From NCBI GenBank assembly GCA_951812925.1, contig OX638371.1:84143697-84207696 (forward strand): 64,000 bases of DNA. The letters are read 5' to 3'. Shown here in pieces: positions 43,301-49,822 of this stretch. The notes beneath the pieces were generated by a model. The model ran no database searches and was not told the DNA's origin. It saw nothing but the letters and a program-made list of their open reading frames with translations. Position 1 is the first letter of the stretch. Every line of letters begins with the position of its first letter. This stretch comes from Calliopum simillimum (lineage: Eukaryota > Arthropoda > Insecta > Diptera > Lauxaniidae). Both the position numbers and the translations under genes were made by a program.

Positions 43301-45862
43301 CAACCAAATTTCACTCAGAAACTAAAAACTATAAATGCAAGGCTCTGAGCAAAAACTGGGTGAACTCGGTCAAGAGGGCGTGGCACCTCCCATATAAGCA
43401 ACATTTTTTTTTTTTTGGCAAGGCCAAAAGTTACACCCTTACTAGTTAAATTTTTTTTTCGGTACTCCAAGGAGTAAAAAAGCTTTTGTTTCTGTTTTAG
43501 TCTAAAATTTGACAACTAATCGATTTTACAAAGTCAAAAATAAGCGATGAGAGTTAGAAAATCAATAGTAAATTGGCCAAAACTGTAAAGCACCCCACAA
43601 TTTACTACTGATTTTCTAACTTTTATCGCTTATTTTTGGCATTGTAAGATCGATTAGTTGTCAAATTTTTGACTAAAACAGAAACAAAAGCTTTTTTACT
43701 CCTTGGAGTACCAAAAAAAAAAATTAAAAAACATTGACCATTTGACTGTTTGTTTTATGAACTTAAAAAAATGCCGCTTATTGTTTTATGTAATAGTTAA
43801 TGAACCCGGTATCGTATTTATGATAAGCATTTATTCATTTCTCAATTTGAAAAGCATGAAGTATGCACTTTTTTGGGTGCCTTATACGTTTGGCCAAGGC
43901 TGTACATGTGTATTTTTTATATTAATTTAAGATCTTTCAGATTTTCATGATAGCCCAGGAAAATAAGAATATTTCTGCGAAAAAATTCCAAGTGAATTTT
44001 TTTCACCGGAATTGTCTTTATTAAAGCATGATGAATAATGTGTAAAAAGTCCATTGAAGTCCATTGTGCGCATAAAAAGTTATTCAGGCTCAAAGGTCGC
44101 TAAAATCAGTTTTTTGCAAATATCTCGCTAACGCAAACATTTACAGAAAAATTTTTCTCCACAATGATTTTGTGTAGCTTATAGTTTAGGAGATAACTCA
44201 ATTTAAAAAGTTGTGCACAGTTTTTATATTTAAATGCTACGTAAAACTTAAAAACCGTTCAAAAGATAATTGGATTCTGTATACACCGTATTAAATTTTT
44301 CTTGGAGCCACTCATGGTCTAAAAGATATTCTTCAAAAACCGTTAAGGTGTCGAAAATACTGGTTTTTGAAGGATATCTCTGAAATGGTAAGTCATACGA
44401 TAAAAAGCAATCGCATCAATTTTGTAGAGAATCACAAGATCTACAAAAAATAAGCCATATGCGTTCACATTAAAGTAACCGTTTAGAAGATATTCAAAAA
44501 AATCTTTAAATGGCAAAAAACCGGTTTTTATTGAATAACTTCTAAACGGTTACTTCAATGTGTACACATATGGCTTATTTTTTGTAGATCTTGTGATTCT
44601 CTACAAAATTGATGCTGTTGCTTTTTATCGTATGACTTACCGTTTCAAAAATATCCTGCAAAACCATGAGTAGCTCCAAAAAAAAAAAATTTAAGACGGT
44701 GTATACAGAATCCAATTATCTGTTGAACGGTTTTTTAATTTTTTTTGTACGACTCCTCGTTAAAGAATATTCGCAATTTTAAAAGTTAGATATTTTAATA
44801 TGAACTAATACGTAGCATTTACATATAAAAAATGTGCACAACTTTTTAAATTGAGTTATCTCCTAAACTATAAGCTACACGAAAACATTTTCTACATCAT
44901 TGCATAGGAAATTTCCTGTGTTATAAAATTGTGGAGAAAAATTTTTCTGTAAATGTTTGCGTTAGCGAGATATTTGCAAAAAACTGATTTTAGCGACCTT
45001 TGAGCCTGAATAACTTTTTATGCGCACAATGGACTTCAATGGACTTTTTACACATTATTCATCATGCTTTAATAAAGACAATTCCGGTGAAAAAAATTCA
45101 CTTGGAATTATTTCGCACAGCAGCTCTTTTTTCGTCTTATTTTCCTGGGCTATGAGTAATTACAGAATTTTAAATCAGTCTGATGAACTTAATATTCGAA
45201 AAAAAAGTTATAGCTCCGCAAAATTTTAATAAAATACATAAGTAATTCTTTTATTCCTTTAGGCCTTTAGTTTTACCCATCCATAAGCTTTTGGAATAAA
45301 ATGATTCTGGTTTAAAAGAAAATGTTTATATTTTTTTTTTATAATATGTATGTACTTATGTTGTTTCCTAAATAAATAGCATTGACTTTAATAAGCGAAA
45401 TTTCCACTTATATCATCTCCACTTGAAATGCGATGAGAAAATGACCCAATTAAGCTCCTGCTGTTTAATTTATTACTTGCTCATTTTCATACAAAGTTCA
45501 CGCCGCGCCGTACATTTGATTAGACATCACATTTTAGGGAAAAATCAATAAAGAGTGCTTCCGAAACGATATCACTCTATCTACCAACAAACTAAGTATT
45601 ACTCACCTCTTGAACTTCTTTTCTTCTTGTGATGAAGTCACCCAGATGAAATAGTTCCATGCCCAATTTATCTGCCCATGAGTGAACACTAAAATTAAAT
45701 TAAATTCAATGAAGGGTTTATTGCATTTAAGTCTTTTCAAACTTACATATTATATGTGATTTTTTCAGCAGGCACTAAATCGGCATCATTTGGAAAAAGC
45801 ACCAAAATACAAATAAAGCCAATGCATAGTGGAATTGTACATTTTTTTATGTTAATAGCCAT
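9868..45862 (-). CDS. Voltage-gated calcium channel alpha2/delta subunit (whole gene, 21 coding exons, C-terminus missing)
   Basis: Extracellular, membrane-anchored auxiliary subunit of voltage-gated calcium channels; the family raises surface delivery of the pore subunit and acts at synapses. I joined 21 exons on the minus strand with GT..AG borders and matching phase to 1,198 codons without a stop, close to the usual 1,100-1,250 aa. Order: signal peptide (about 1-25), VWA_N region (about 100-225), VWA domain (about 262-450) with perfect MIDAS DSSGS at 268-272 and SDGAP later, Cache region from about 480, then the alpha2-specific region with many cysteines and N-glycosylation sequons. The last exon, expected to carry the hydrophobic or GPI tail, was not found. 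The gene spans 36 kb, mostly transposon-filled introns. Which insect paralogue it is (straightjacket-like or another) I cannot decide, so no symbol is given. Confidence 0.93.
10823..11074 (-). CDS. alpha2/delta exon 20
   Basis: Residues 944-1027: [20 protein letters not shown], then ETGKFFGE and YDYQAVCDK. The CYV.D.NGFV.IS motif with paired cysteines is diagnostic of the alpha2/delta C-terminal half. 84 codons, phase 0. Confidence 0.95.
11158..11297 (-). CDS. alpha2/delta exon 19
   Basis: Residues to 943: [20 protein letters not shown], then [20 protein letters not shown]. The VTAS.AI....G....PAAVVG.Q motif is conserved in the family. Phase 0 at GTAAGA. Confidence 0.95.
11444..12097. mobile_element. 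Inverted-repeat element in alpha2/delta intron, family 2
   Basis: Left GGTCATTCTTACCTAATTCGG returns inverted at the right end, with GAATTCAGTG and GTTTTGCTGGATTGGTT also mirrored. Nested inside is a second inverted pair starting GAAAGTGGTATAAGTCCATT. Half copies of the outer arm occur near 13860-14140, 15050-15100 and 42130-42225. Confidence 0.65.
12266..12384 (-). CDS. alpha2/delta exon 18
   Basis: [20 protein letters not shown] followed by [19 protein letters not shown]. The E.WY.RA motif and FVYSVPF are family hallmarks. TTTTCAG acceptor, donor GTTTGT, phase 1 out. The intron to exon 17 is 60 bases. Confidence 0.95.
12445..12555 (-). CDS. alpha2/delta exon 17
   Basis: [20 protein letters not shown] then [17 protein letters not shown]. 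The [13 protein letters not shown] block corresponds to the conserved F.ATRSGL.RW motif. TTTAG acceptor; donor GTAAAT; phase 2 both ends. Confidence 0.95.
12697..12744 (-). CDS. alpha2/delta exon 16 (48 bases, possible cassette)
   Basis: A 48-base open segment between AG and GTAAAA giving [16 protein letters not shown] in the right frame. It enters and leaves in phase 2, so the protein stays in frame with or without it. The peptide looks coding and joins naturally to the next exon ([11 protein letters not shown]), but the acceptor has almost no pyrimidine tract and the donor is weak. It may be spliced optionally. Confidence 0.65.
12745..15162. other. alpha2/delta intron 15, no gene seen
   Basis: AT-rich. 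Contains degenerate repeat text near 13400-13560 (similar to 53280-53560) and a half copy of family 2 near 13860-14140. A 172-codon plus-strand ORF at 14186-14704 shows no recognisable motif. Confidence 0.6.
15163..15256 (-). CDS. alpha2/delta exon 15
   Basis: Begins by completing a cysteine codon, then [20 protein letters not shown] and [11 protein letters not shown]. The (D/N)..LVQSLVFDA.VT block is conserved in the family. Ends in phase 2 at GTGAGT. Confidence 0.92.
15257..19181. other. alpha2/delta intron 14, no gene seen
   Basis: Long AT-rich intron. The one clear feature is the palindromic piggyBac-like element at 16363-16440. ORFs here are short and low in complexity. Confidence 0.6.
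16363..16440. mobile_element. Near-minimal piggyBac-like MITE
   Basis: TTAA, then a 28-base arm starting CCCTTTCGACCCGGCTGGGA, a 14-base spacer, the exact inverted 28-base arm, then TTAA. TTAA duplication and CCC(T) ends are the piggyBac signature. The element proper is only 70 bases and can form a perfect hairpin. Its GC-rich arms stand out in the AT-rich intron. Confidence 0.8.
19182..19324 (-). CDS. alpha2/delta exon 14
   Basis: Completes tryptophan 725 and runs to residue 773: [20 protein letters not shown], then [12 protein letters not shown]. The intron to exon 13 is only 71 bases. Phase 1 at the GTAAGT donor. Confidence 0.93.
19396..19598 (-). CDS. alpha2/delta exon 13
   Basis: Residues 658-725: [20 protein letters not shown], then [20 protein letters not shown] and [10 protein letters not shown]. 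The YYWTA..TP motif is typical of the family. The tryptophan codon TG|G is split by the donor GTATGT, phase 2. Confidence 0.95.
19640..20128 (+). pseudogene. Tc1-like transposase, N-terminal relic
   Basis: Begins near a CACGGTCAAAAAAAAAAGCCGAC-type end common in Tc1-like elements. The frame at 19900-20127 reads [19 protein letters not shown], then [16 protein letters not shown], matching the helix-turn-helix linker of Tc1 transposases (GSGRPRKT..EDR). The catalytic DDE part is absent. Confidence 0.65.
21055..21440. mobile_element. Inverted-repeat family 3 core
   Basis: Contains AAAAGTAATGTCAT, TCTGTTTTTACA(A/G)AAAGTTTAC and GGTCAAATAACCGATT, blocks shared in the same order with 11610-11830, 52139-52378 and 61290-61445. 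The mirrored ATATAATTTTTTGGAAT suggests a palindromic element. Confidence 0.5.
21680..21790 (-). other. tRNA-like sequence (possible SINE or tRNA relic)
   Basis: On the minus strand a B-box-like T arm, TTGGTTCAACTCCCGCC, lies about 65 bases after a TGGTTAATTCATTAGA stretch that resembles an A box. No complete cloverleaf or acceptor stem pairs well, so this is not called a functional tRNA. Confidence 0.3.
21822..22782. mobile_element. Large hairpin element, family 4, copy 1
   Basis: Ends ATAGCCCAGGAAAATAAG and its inverse (CTTGGGCTAT). Within, the two arms share GTCTTTATTAAAGCAT, TGTGTAAAAAGTCCATT and GATATCTCTGAAACGGTAAG in opposite order. A poly-A run at about 22320-22335 marks the centre-right. 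Copies at 43951-45152 and 51210-51662. Confidence 0.7.
22953..23024 (-). CDS. alpha2/delta exon 12
   Basis: Residues 634-657: [20 protein letters not shown] and FDEM. TTTTAG acceptor, GTAAGT donor, 24 codons, phase 0. Confidence 0.9.
23100..23207 (-). CDS. alpha2/delta exon 11
   Basis: Residues 598-633: [20 protein letters not shown] followed by an acidic run LDDDLD. In the family this block follows the HPDFRP motif directly. 36 codons, phase 0. Confidence 0.93.
23269..23343 (-). CDS. alpha2/delta exon 10
   Basis: Residues 573-597: [20 protein letters not shown] then DFRPI, the classic alpha2/delta Cache core. 25 codons, phase 0. The intron to exon 9 is 57 bases. Confidence 0.95.
23401..23481 (-). 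CDS. alpha2/delta exon 9
   Basis: Residues 546-572: [20 protein letters not shown], the most conserved Cache block ([10 protein letters not shown]). Clean CAG acceptor and GTAAGT donor, 27 codons, phase 0. Confidence 0.95.
24113..25039 (-). mobile_element. mini-me/DINE-1-like element, copy A
   Basis: Runs from ACTATTAAGGGTGT and GGCCTGGCCAAACATTAAAT to GGGTGTAGGGTATAAAAA. The high-coordinate end (TATACCC, TTTGTAACGCAGAG, ATATATATTCTTGATCAGCG, then a CAGC run at 24871-24900) matches the conserved core of fly mini-me/DINE-1 elements, which are Helentron-derived. Before it are four units, mostly 142 bases apart, each with GGAGGTGCCACGCCCTCTTG. No transposase. Confidence 0.75.
25179..26155 (-). 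mobile_element. mini-me/DINE-1-like element, copy B
   Basis: Same structure as copy A and only 140 bases from it, in the same orientation. Four 142-base units (marks at 25278, 25420, 25562, 25704), CAGC microsatellite at 25979-26024, end at TGGGTGCAGGGTATAAAAAC. Confidence 0.75.
27798..27990 (+). repeat. 53-bp tandem repeat, about four units
   Basis: GCAACGCTGA-type words recur at 27798, 27851, 27903 and 27957, each followed by a variable middle and TTGACATTTTGCACAAAA. The units are diverged. Confidence 0.65.
29091..29650 (+). mobile_element. Internally deleted mariner with about 105-bp inverted repeats
   Basis: Ends GGTTGCCTTTTATATTTCGG are inverted repeats, nearly identical for about 105 bases (through TAGCATAAACGTACTCA). 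Between them is a short open frame (29251-29475) for the middle of a mariner transposase: [30 protein letters not shown] and [19 protein letters not shown]. The DNA-binding start and the catalytic end are gone; an out-of-frame start ATGGAATTAACTCGTGAACG precedes it. Confidence 0.85.
29251..29475 (+). pseudogene. mariner transposase fragment
   Basis: About 75 residues spanning the second helix-turn-helix ([20 protein letters not shown]) and the KKVCSRW motif, which in intact mariners precedes the first catalytic aspartate. It stops after NNLAIA. It cannot catalyse transposition. The long, well-matched inverted repeats could still be mobilised in trans. Confidence 0.85.
30249..30358. mobile_element. 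Palindromic MITE, family 5, copy 1
   Basis: Ends GGGGGTTATCGTGAATCAAG, inverted, arms about 38 bases through CCCGGGGAATTTTCT, with a short AT-rich middle. Flanks read TAT on both sides, a likely 3-base target duplication, which suggests PIF/Harbinger type. Confidence 0.7.
30700..31100. repeat. Foldback array of GGGCGTTATTTCG units
   Basis: Left half has repeated CGAAATAACGCCCAAAAA words, the right half the same words inverted (TTTTTGGGCGTTATTTCG), about six or seven each, around a centre near 30910. It can fold into one long hairpin. Confidence 0.8.
32620..33754. mobile_element. Inverted-repeat element hosting mini-me copy C
   Basis: CTAGGGACTTTGACTTCCTG with AATCCGAATCCGG at the left returns inverted at 33712-33752 (GACGTCAAAGTCCCTAG). 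The mini-me copy at 32948-33712 sits inside, so the outer element was split by it. Confidence 0.55.
32948..33712 (-). mobile_element. mini-me/DINE-1-like element, copy C
   Basis: Same ends as copies A and B (ACTAGTAAGGGTGTTACC to TGTAGGGTATAAAAAC), fewer CACGCCCTC units, one unit deleted to a short remnant near 33287, CAGC run at 33557-33598. Confidence 0.75.
36105..36188 (-). CDS. alpha2/delta exon 8 (Cache)
   Basis: Residues 518-545: [20 protein letters not shown] and VYDHRENA, part of the Cache fold seen in this family. Donor GTAAGT; 28 codons in phase 0. The intron after it, 12.6 kb, is the largest in the gene. Confidence 0.9.
37035..37690 (-). mobile_element. mini-me/DINE-1-like element, copy D
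   Basis: In intron 7 of alpha2/delta. Starts ACTAGTAAGGGTGTTACT and ends GTGTAGGGTATAAAAAC; two CACGCCC-type units and a short CAGC core near 37535-37560. Confidence 0.72.
37773..37913 (-). CDS. alpha2/delta exon 7
   Basis: Residues 471-517 ([16 protein letters not shown] through RRNKE), linking VWA to the Cache region. The intron before it is only 60 bases and is open in frame, so it could be retained in some transcripts. The acceptor is a run of A before AG, which is unusual. Confidence 0.85.
37974..38423 (-). CDS. alpha2/delta exon 6 (rest of VWA)
   Basis: Residues 321-470: [15 protein letters not shown], then [14 protein letters not shown] with the late MIDAS aspartate, then [12 protein letters not shown] and [13 protein letters not shown], which lead out of VWA. 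Exactly 150 codons, phase 0 at both ends. Confidence 0.95.
38424..40129. other. alpha2/delta intron 5, one MITE
   Basis: Contains the palindromic MITE at 38919-39022 and AT-rich sequence. A repeat pair bearing GATTCTTAGATAACTGT (38548) and its inverse (39710-39725) hints at one more inverted-repeat element of about 1.2 kb around it. No exon seen. Confidence 0.55.
38919..39022. mobile_element. Palindromic MITE, family 5, copy 2
   Basis: Same family as 30249-30358: GGTTATCGTGAATCAAGATT arms inverted and a CCCCGGGAAT motif. Flanked by ATT on both sides, a second candidate 3-base duplication. Confidence 0.7.
40130..40521 (-). CDS. alpha2/delta exon 5 (VWA_N end, MIDAS)
   Basis: Residues 190-320. 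Carries [10 protein letters not shown], the block [20 protein letters not shown] and the start of the VWA domain. DSSGS (268-272) is the metal-ion-dependent adhesion site that binds divalent metal and is needed for channel trafficking in the family. The second MIDAS threonine is probably in GTNDF. Phase 1 in, phase 0 out. Confidence 0.95.
41377..41641 (-). CDS. alpha2/delta exon 4 (VWA_N region)
   Basis: Residues 102-189, including NFSYYNAKE and the family motif [12 protein letters not shown]-glycosylation sequons are visible (NFS, NAS, NVS). The donor GTTTGA is weak but gives phase 1, which the next exon needs. Confidence 0.9.
41760..41864 (-). CDS. alpha2/delta exon 3
   Basis: Residues 67-101, a helical stretch ([20 protein letters not shown]). 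The acceptor follows a pyrimidine-rich tract, the donor is GTGAGT, and it is phase 0 at both ends. The 3.7-kb intron before it holds a hairpin element and a mini-me/DINE-like copy. Confidence 0.9.
41935..42130. repeat. Cluster of GGACATAATCCC dyads
   Basis: At least six copies of (C)GGACATAATCCC or its inverse GGGATTATGTCC at about 15-40 base spacing, some back to back. Likely a small inverted-repeat element; not recognised. Confidence 0.55.
42500..43908. mobile_element. Inverted-repeat element (Tc1-like ends) split by mini-me copy E
   Basis: Left CAGCTTGGCCAAAAGTATAA then GGCACCCC and AAGAAATGAATAAAT; the right end at 43840-43908 is its diverged inverse. Inside the right half is a further palindrome, 43458-43722, with arms of about 115 bases (GGTACTCCAAGGAGTAAAAA). 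TTGGCCAAAA..GGCACCCC ends look Tc1/mariner-like, but no TA pair is clear. Confidence 0.6.
42585..43446 (+). mobile_element. mini-me/DINE-1-like element, copy E (opposite orientation)
   Basis: Starts TTTTTATACCCTGCACC and TTTGTAACGCAGAG, CAGC-complement run (CTGGCTGGCTGGGTGG) at 42698-42722, four CACGCCC units, ends TTACACCCTTACTAGTT. It is the inverse of copies A-D. Confidence 0.75.
43951..45152. mobile_element. Large hairpin element, family 4, copy 2
   Basis: About 1.2 kb, almost wholly two mirrored arms: ATAGCCCAGGAAAATAAGA, CACCGGAATTGTCTTTATTA, AAGTCCATTGAAGTCCATTG, TTGCAAATATCTCGCTAACG, each found again inverted from 44920 to 45152. No coding capacity. Transcribed, it would form a duplex of several hundred bases. 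Confidence 0.75.
45607..45688 (-). CDS. alpha2/delta exon 2
   Basis: Encodes residues 39-66, beginning with [12 protein letters not shown], the conserved N-terminal block of mature alpha2/delta proteins. The AG acceptor restores the frame from exon 1. It ends in phase 0 at GTGAGT. Confidence 0.9.
45747..45862 (-). CDS. alpha2/delta exon 1 (start codon, signal peptide)
   Basis: ATG at 45862-45860, followed by a basic stretch and a hydrophobic run (residues about 9-22), a typical secretion signal. It ends in phase 2 before GTAAGT. Only short ORFs lie upstream on this strand, so this is the likely translation start. No 5' UTR exon can be placed. Confidence 0.85.
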
Positions 45863-47017
45863 TTTATTAATTTGGTATAAAACGAAGTATTAATTTAAGA
45901 AGACAGGTATTTAAAATATCTATAGAAAAGTATAGAAAATTCCAGCATCACGTCATTGTAGAAGCAGAAAAATTTGTTAATTTTTCAAATATTAATGTGA
46001 TAACTTTCTTAGTTTTGACTAAATCGCAAATAGAATTGCAGAATTTTTATTTAAATTTTTCTCTTTTAGGCCAGAAAATGTTGCAATTTAAACTTTAACA
46101 AATTGTAATTTAATTTAAGTTCAGCACTGAAAAAATACGTGTCTCTATACTGACTTTTTCCAAAAATATGAAACTTTTATCCAATTCACATGTGTTACAA
46201 AAGGATAACCACTTTATGGCAAATATGTTGTCTTGCATCTTTGTCTTTGCTTGCAGAGCGCAAAAGCGATATATTTTGGCGAATGCGCATCACTATTGTT
46301 TACATTCGCAAGTGTCACGTGTACCGGCGAAGTTGTTTTGTGAACAAGTTGTTGTTTACTTACCTGTAGAGTTAATAAACGTAAACAAAGGAACGTAAAC
46401 AATGTTTGCGTGTCATGCGCAGTTATTTTGTTTACTACGTTTACAACCAGCGAGGCAGGGAATTTACATACCTCATTGATTACACATTTAATGGCACGTT
46501 CTGAATGAAATGAAAATGAATGAATTTCAATTGTCACTAGTTAACAATAGTGATGGAATGTTATGGCCCAAGGGGAAAAGAAATGCCTCAAAAACCCTTC
46601 TGAAGTGCATCTTTTTCACCTAAAAGCGCTACCGCTCAGTAAGAACTATTCTTTATTTTTAACATTGCATGTCCTGCGCTCTTAAGGTTACCGCAGACTT
46701 ACTTCAAAAGCTCTTTTGAAGCGCTTATTTGTAATGCTGCGGTTTCAATAAACTGCCAGCACCAGTATAGCTAGACCGCTACACCATTGCCCGATACGAT
46801 GAGGAGGTATTAAATTTGTGTATTAAGCAAATGCTGTCCAAACAGGATTTGACATTCGAATGCTCCTACAGCCTTACATTGAATCATTGTGTAATCAGTT
46901 TCAACTCAATCAAACAGAAGTAAATAAATAAGATAAAGGAAAATAGAAAAGTGAAATAAAAAAAGGTTGAATAAAAAATATTTTAATTAAAAAAAAATAA
47001 AGCAAAAAAGTAAAAAA

Positions 47018-47100
47018 ACAAATCACCCGGGCTGGGTTCGAACCCATGTTGTTCTTACTGCAGCCTTACAAAAAACCAAACCATCATCAGACCATCACCA
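47018..47100 (-). other. tRNA-like sequence (possible SINE relic)
   Basis: Minus strand: GATGGTCTGATGATGGTTTGG, a spacer, then ATGGGTTCGAACCCAGCCCG, a near-perfect T arm/B box. The acceptor and anticodon stems do not form, so it is a relic or promoter of a short interspersed element. Confidence 0.35.
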
Positions 47101-47158
47101 ATTTTTATTTGTTTTGATTACTTAAAGAGTGTGTCATTTGAAATATGTGCATTAAAAA

Positions 47159-47190
<32 letters not shown>

Positions 47191-47299
47191 CAGTAACCAG
47201 ATTTTCAATTTTCAAAAAGTTCTTAGCTTATTAACAGAAATTTAGTCCAAATAAAGAAAATTAGATTAAAAAAACAAATTATTAATTTTGAAGCGTTAA

Positions 47300-48177
47300 A
47301 TTTTTAAGTTTTTCTGGAACATATCTCATTAGTGCTTTAATGGTATCTTCTTCAATCTTTTAGCTTGCAGCACACCACTTGTGCCTAAGTATATAATGTC
47401 CTTTGTTGCCTTTTCTGTTGCTTTTTGACTAAATCCCAATATCTTTCGATTGGCCGAAGTTCGGGGCAATTTGGTGGGTTTACTTCTTTGAGAATAAAAA
47501 TTAGTTATTTTGCTGGTACCACTCAAGAGCCGCTTTACTGTAGTGGCACGAAGAAAGATCTGGCCAAAAAAAGGACGATTTTAAATTTTCTTAAAAATGG
47601 TCGAAGCATCTTTTGCAAGCATTCCTTGGTATTGATTTTGCTGTTGATTGTGCCTGTTGTCACGAAATTCTGGCTTCTTTTTAATGGGCAATATAAAATT
47701 CCTGACCAAAAAGCTGTCAACAATCGAAAAGTTTCGTCACCCATAAAGAAACATTCAAATTTGCTCAGAAATATTTATTAAGGTTTTAAGCACGTGTTTT
47801 GCTTCACAATTCTTTTGAGCATTCCGATCCGGCACTTTCTGAACTTTGTTCTTCTTAAGCCCAGCCTTTCCTTTCGCTCTTTGCATTAATAACTCGGAGC
47901 AATCCACTGGCTGAGCGGTCTTTCTTACTGAAAGGTTTGGATTTTTATCCAGAATGGTAACCACTTTTATTGCCTTAATACGGTCACCACAACCTTTTTT
48001 TCTGTCCGTTCTTTGCTTGCGATTGGTGTTAAAATTTGCTTAAAAAGTTTGTACAACCCGGGATACCGTATGTCGGCTAGCTTTAGCATTCTTTGCAATA
48101 CTTTTAAAAGTATATTGATGGTTATTTAAAAAAAAAAAAATTATAATTTGTTCACGCACTTCCTTATCACTTAAGCC
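47300..48177 (-). pseudogene. Decayed Tc1/mariner-type transposase
   Basis: Read in pieces over all minus-strand frames: DKEVREQIII, YTFKSIAKNAKASRHTVSRV, VVTILDKNPNLSVRKTAQ, then GDETFRLL, and finally an NPPN.PELRPIERYW-type catalytic block recoverable only across frames near 47450, then a C-terminal tail. Helix-turn-helix, linker and DDE parts are in the right order. Several frameshifts break it. Confidence 0.7.
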
Positions 48178-48972
48178 CTGAACACATTCGGTGCGAGCTG
48201 CGAGTGCGAGAGAAAAAAGCTTTTGCTCAAACGATTTTTAGAGCTTTTTCTCGTGCGTGAAAACACAATCAACTCATTGCGAGAAAATTCTGTTTATGAA
48301 AATTCAAAACAAATAAAAACAAAAAACCAAAAAAAAAAACGTATTTTTTTTCAAAATTATTTAAACTTCAAATTGAAATTAAAAAATTCAGTCGAAAACA
48401 ATTTATTTAAATTTTTGTGTTTGGTCTTGTTCTTTTTTTTAAAAATCGCAAAAAAAAAAAGAATGAATACTATCGCACTGTGAGAGCTTTTATAAATGAC
48501 GTTTAATAAAAGCTTAATTTGACATCTTAAGCCCTGAACACAATCGGTGCGAGCTGCGAGTGCGAGAGAAAATAGCTTTTGCTCAAACGAGTTTTTGACC
48601 CTTTTCTCGTGCGTGAAAGCACAATCAACTCGTTGCGAGAAAGTTTTTTTTTTATGAAAATTGAAAACAAATGAAAACAAAAAACGAAAAAAAAAAACGT
48701 AATTGTTTTCAAAATTATTTAAACTTCAAATTGAAATTAAAAAATTCAGTCGAAAATAATAAATTTAAATTTTTGTGTTTGGTCTTGTTCTTCTTTTTTT
48801 AAAAATCGTCAGAAAAATAGAATCAAATCTATCGCACTGCGAGAGCGTTTAGAAATGACGTTTAATAAAAGCTCAATTTTATATCTTACTCTAACATATA
48901 GAGAAAATCGTGCTATCTCGGTCGGGTTTCTCTCGCACTCGCAGCTCGCACCGAATGTGTTCAGCACTTTAC
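48171..48972. mobile_element. Composite inverted-repeat element of two 356-bp units
   Basis: CCTGAACACATTCGGTGCGA and GCTGCGAGTGCGAGAG at the left return inverted at 48931-48964. The left sequence also recurs directly at 48527, so the element holds two tandem 356-base units (TTAAGCCC at 48171 and 48527). The GC-rich GTGCGAGCTGCGAGTGCGAG arm is unlike its surroundings. Insertion appears to cut the transposase relic next to it. Confidence 0.7.
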
Positions 48973-49822
48973 AAAATAATATTTGACATGTTTTTCAAAT
49001 CTATCCTGATCAAAAAAATTTAAATTGTTTTCTTATGAAAAAAGTTTTAAGCATAAACGTGTGTACCTACAAATTGCAACTGACCTTTTTCATACTAAAA
49101 TATGCGCCAAAGTCGAAAAATAGAGAAAAATCATTTCAAATTTCAACTTTAATGCCAAAAACTTTGAAAAATTCTTTTAAACCCTATAAACCAATTCACT
49201 TTCGATGCTGAATCCCAATCCGGCCTCAAAAATATCGAAAAACCAAACTTTTAGGTTAGGATTTCTCGAAAACCATGCGAGATATAGAAATTCTGAGGAT
49301 GGATTTAGCTCTGAAATTTACATTCAAAATGACTTTTCTTGTTTATATTCCTTTCTAATTTTCTAAAAAACTCAAAAATCCACTTTTTCAATAAAAAGAT
49401 AAAAAAAATTCTTAAAAATACAATACGTATCTCGTAAACGCGACCAGCTAGAATTTTTGATACCATTTTTGAATCTAAAAATAAACTGCAAAGTAATTGC
49501 ATACTCAGTTTTTAAGTTAATTTTTGTAAAAGCTTTTTTATACAGAAACAATGTAAAGACCATTTGGTAACCGAAAATCGATTGACCTATTTAAAAAAAA
49601 AAAATTTCTGTAGATTTGGATTATACTTAAAAAAACTTGGAGTGGGAGAACATCGAGATATAGCCGAGTTCAAACGACTAGTGAGTTGATCATTTAAATA
49701 AAAGCTTAAAAATTTTCACAACTTCTATGTAATGATATTTTTATCAAACAAAATAACAAGACAAATTCAAATGCCAAAATATAAAAAAAAAATCAACAAA
49801 CAGTTTCAAAATTCTCAGTAAA

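Larger units (their letters stand above)
41865..45606. other. alpha2/delta intron 2, repeat-filled
   Basis: Holds the GGACATAATCCC dyad cluster (41935-42130), a composite inverted-repeat element with mini-me copy E inside (42500-43908) and the large hairpin element (43951-45152). No exon found. Confidence 0.65.
45863..49822. other. Upstream of alpha2/delta; transposon remains
   Basis: Probably contains the alpha2/delta promoter just above 45862, but no motif can be fixed. A tRNA-like segment lies at 47018-47100, an A run followed by (AT)n at 47154-47188, a decayed transposase at 47300-48177 and a composite inverted-repeat element at 48171-48972. 48973-49822 shows nothing clear. Confidence 0.55.

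Noticed and set aside
46214..46537. 107-codon minus-strand ORF upstream of alpha2/delta
   Set aside because: No family resemblance, and a competing ORF on the other strand; composition is like the surrounding non-coding DNA.
47425..47781. 118-codon plus-strand ORF
   Set aside because: It is the antisense of the decayed transposase read on the minus strand.
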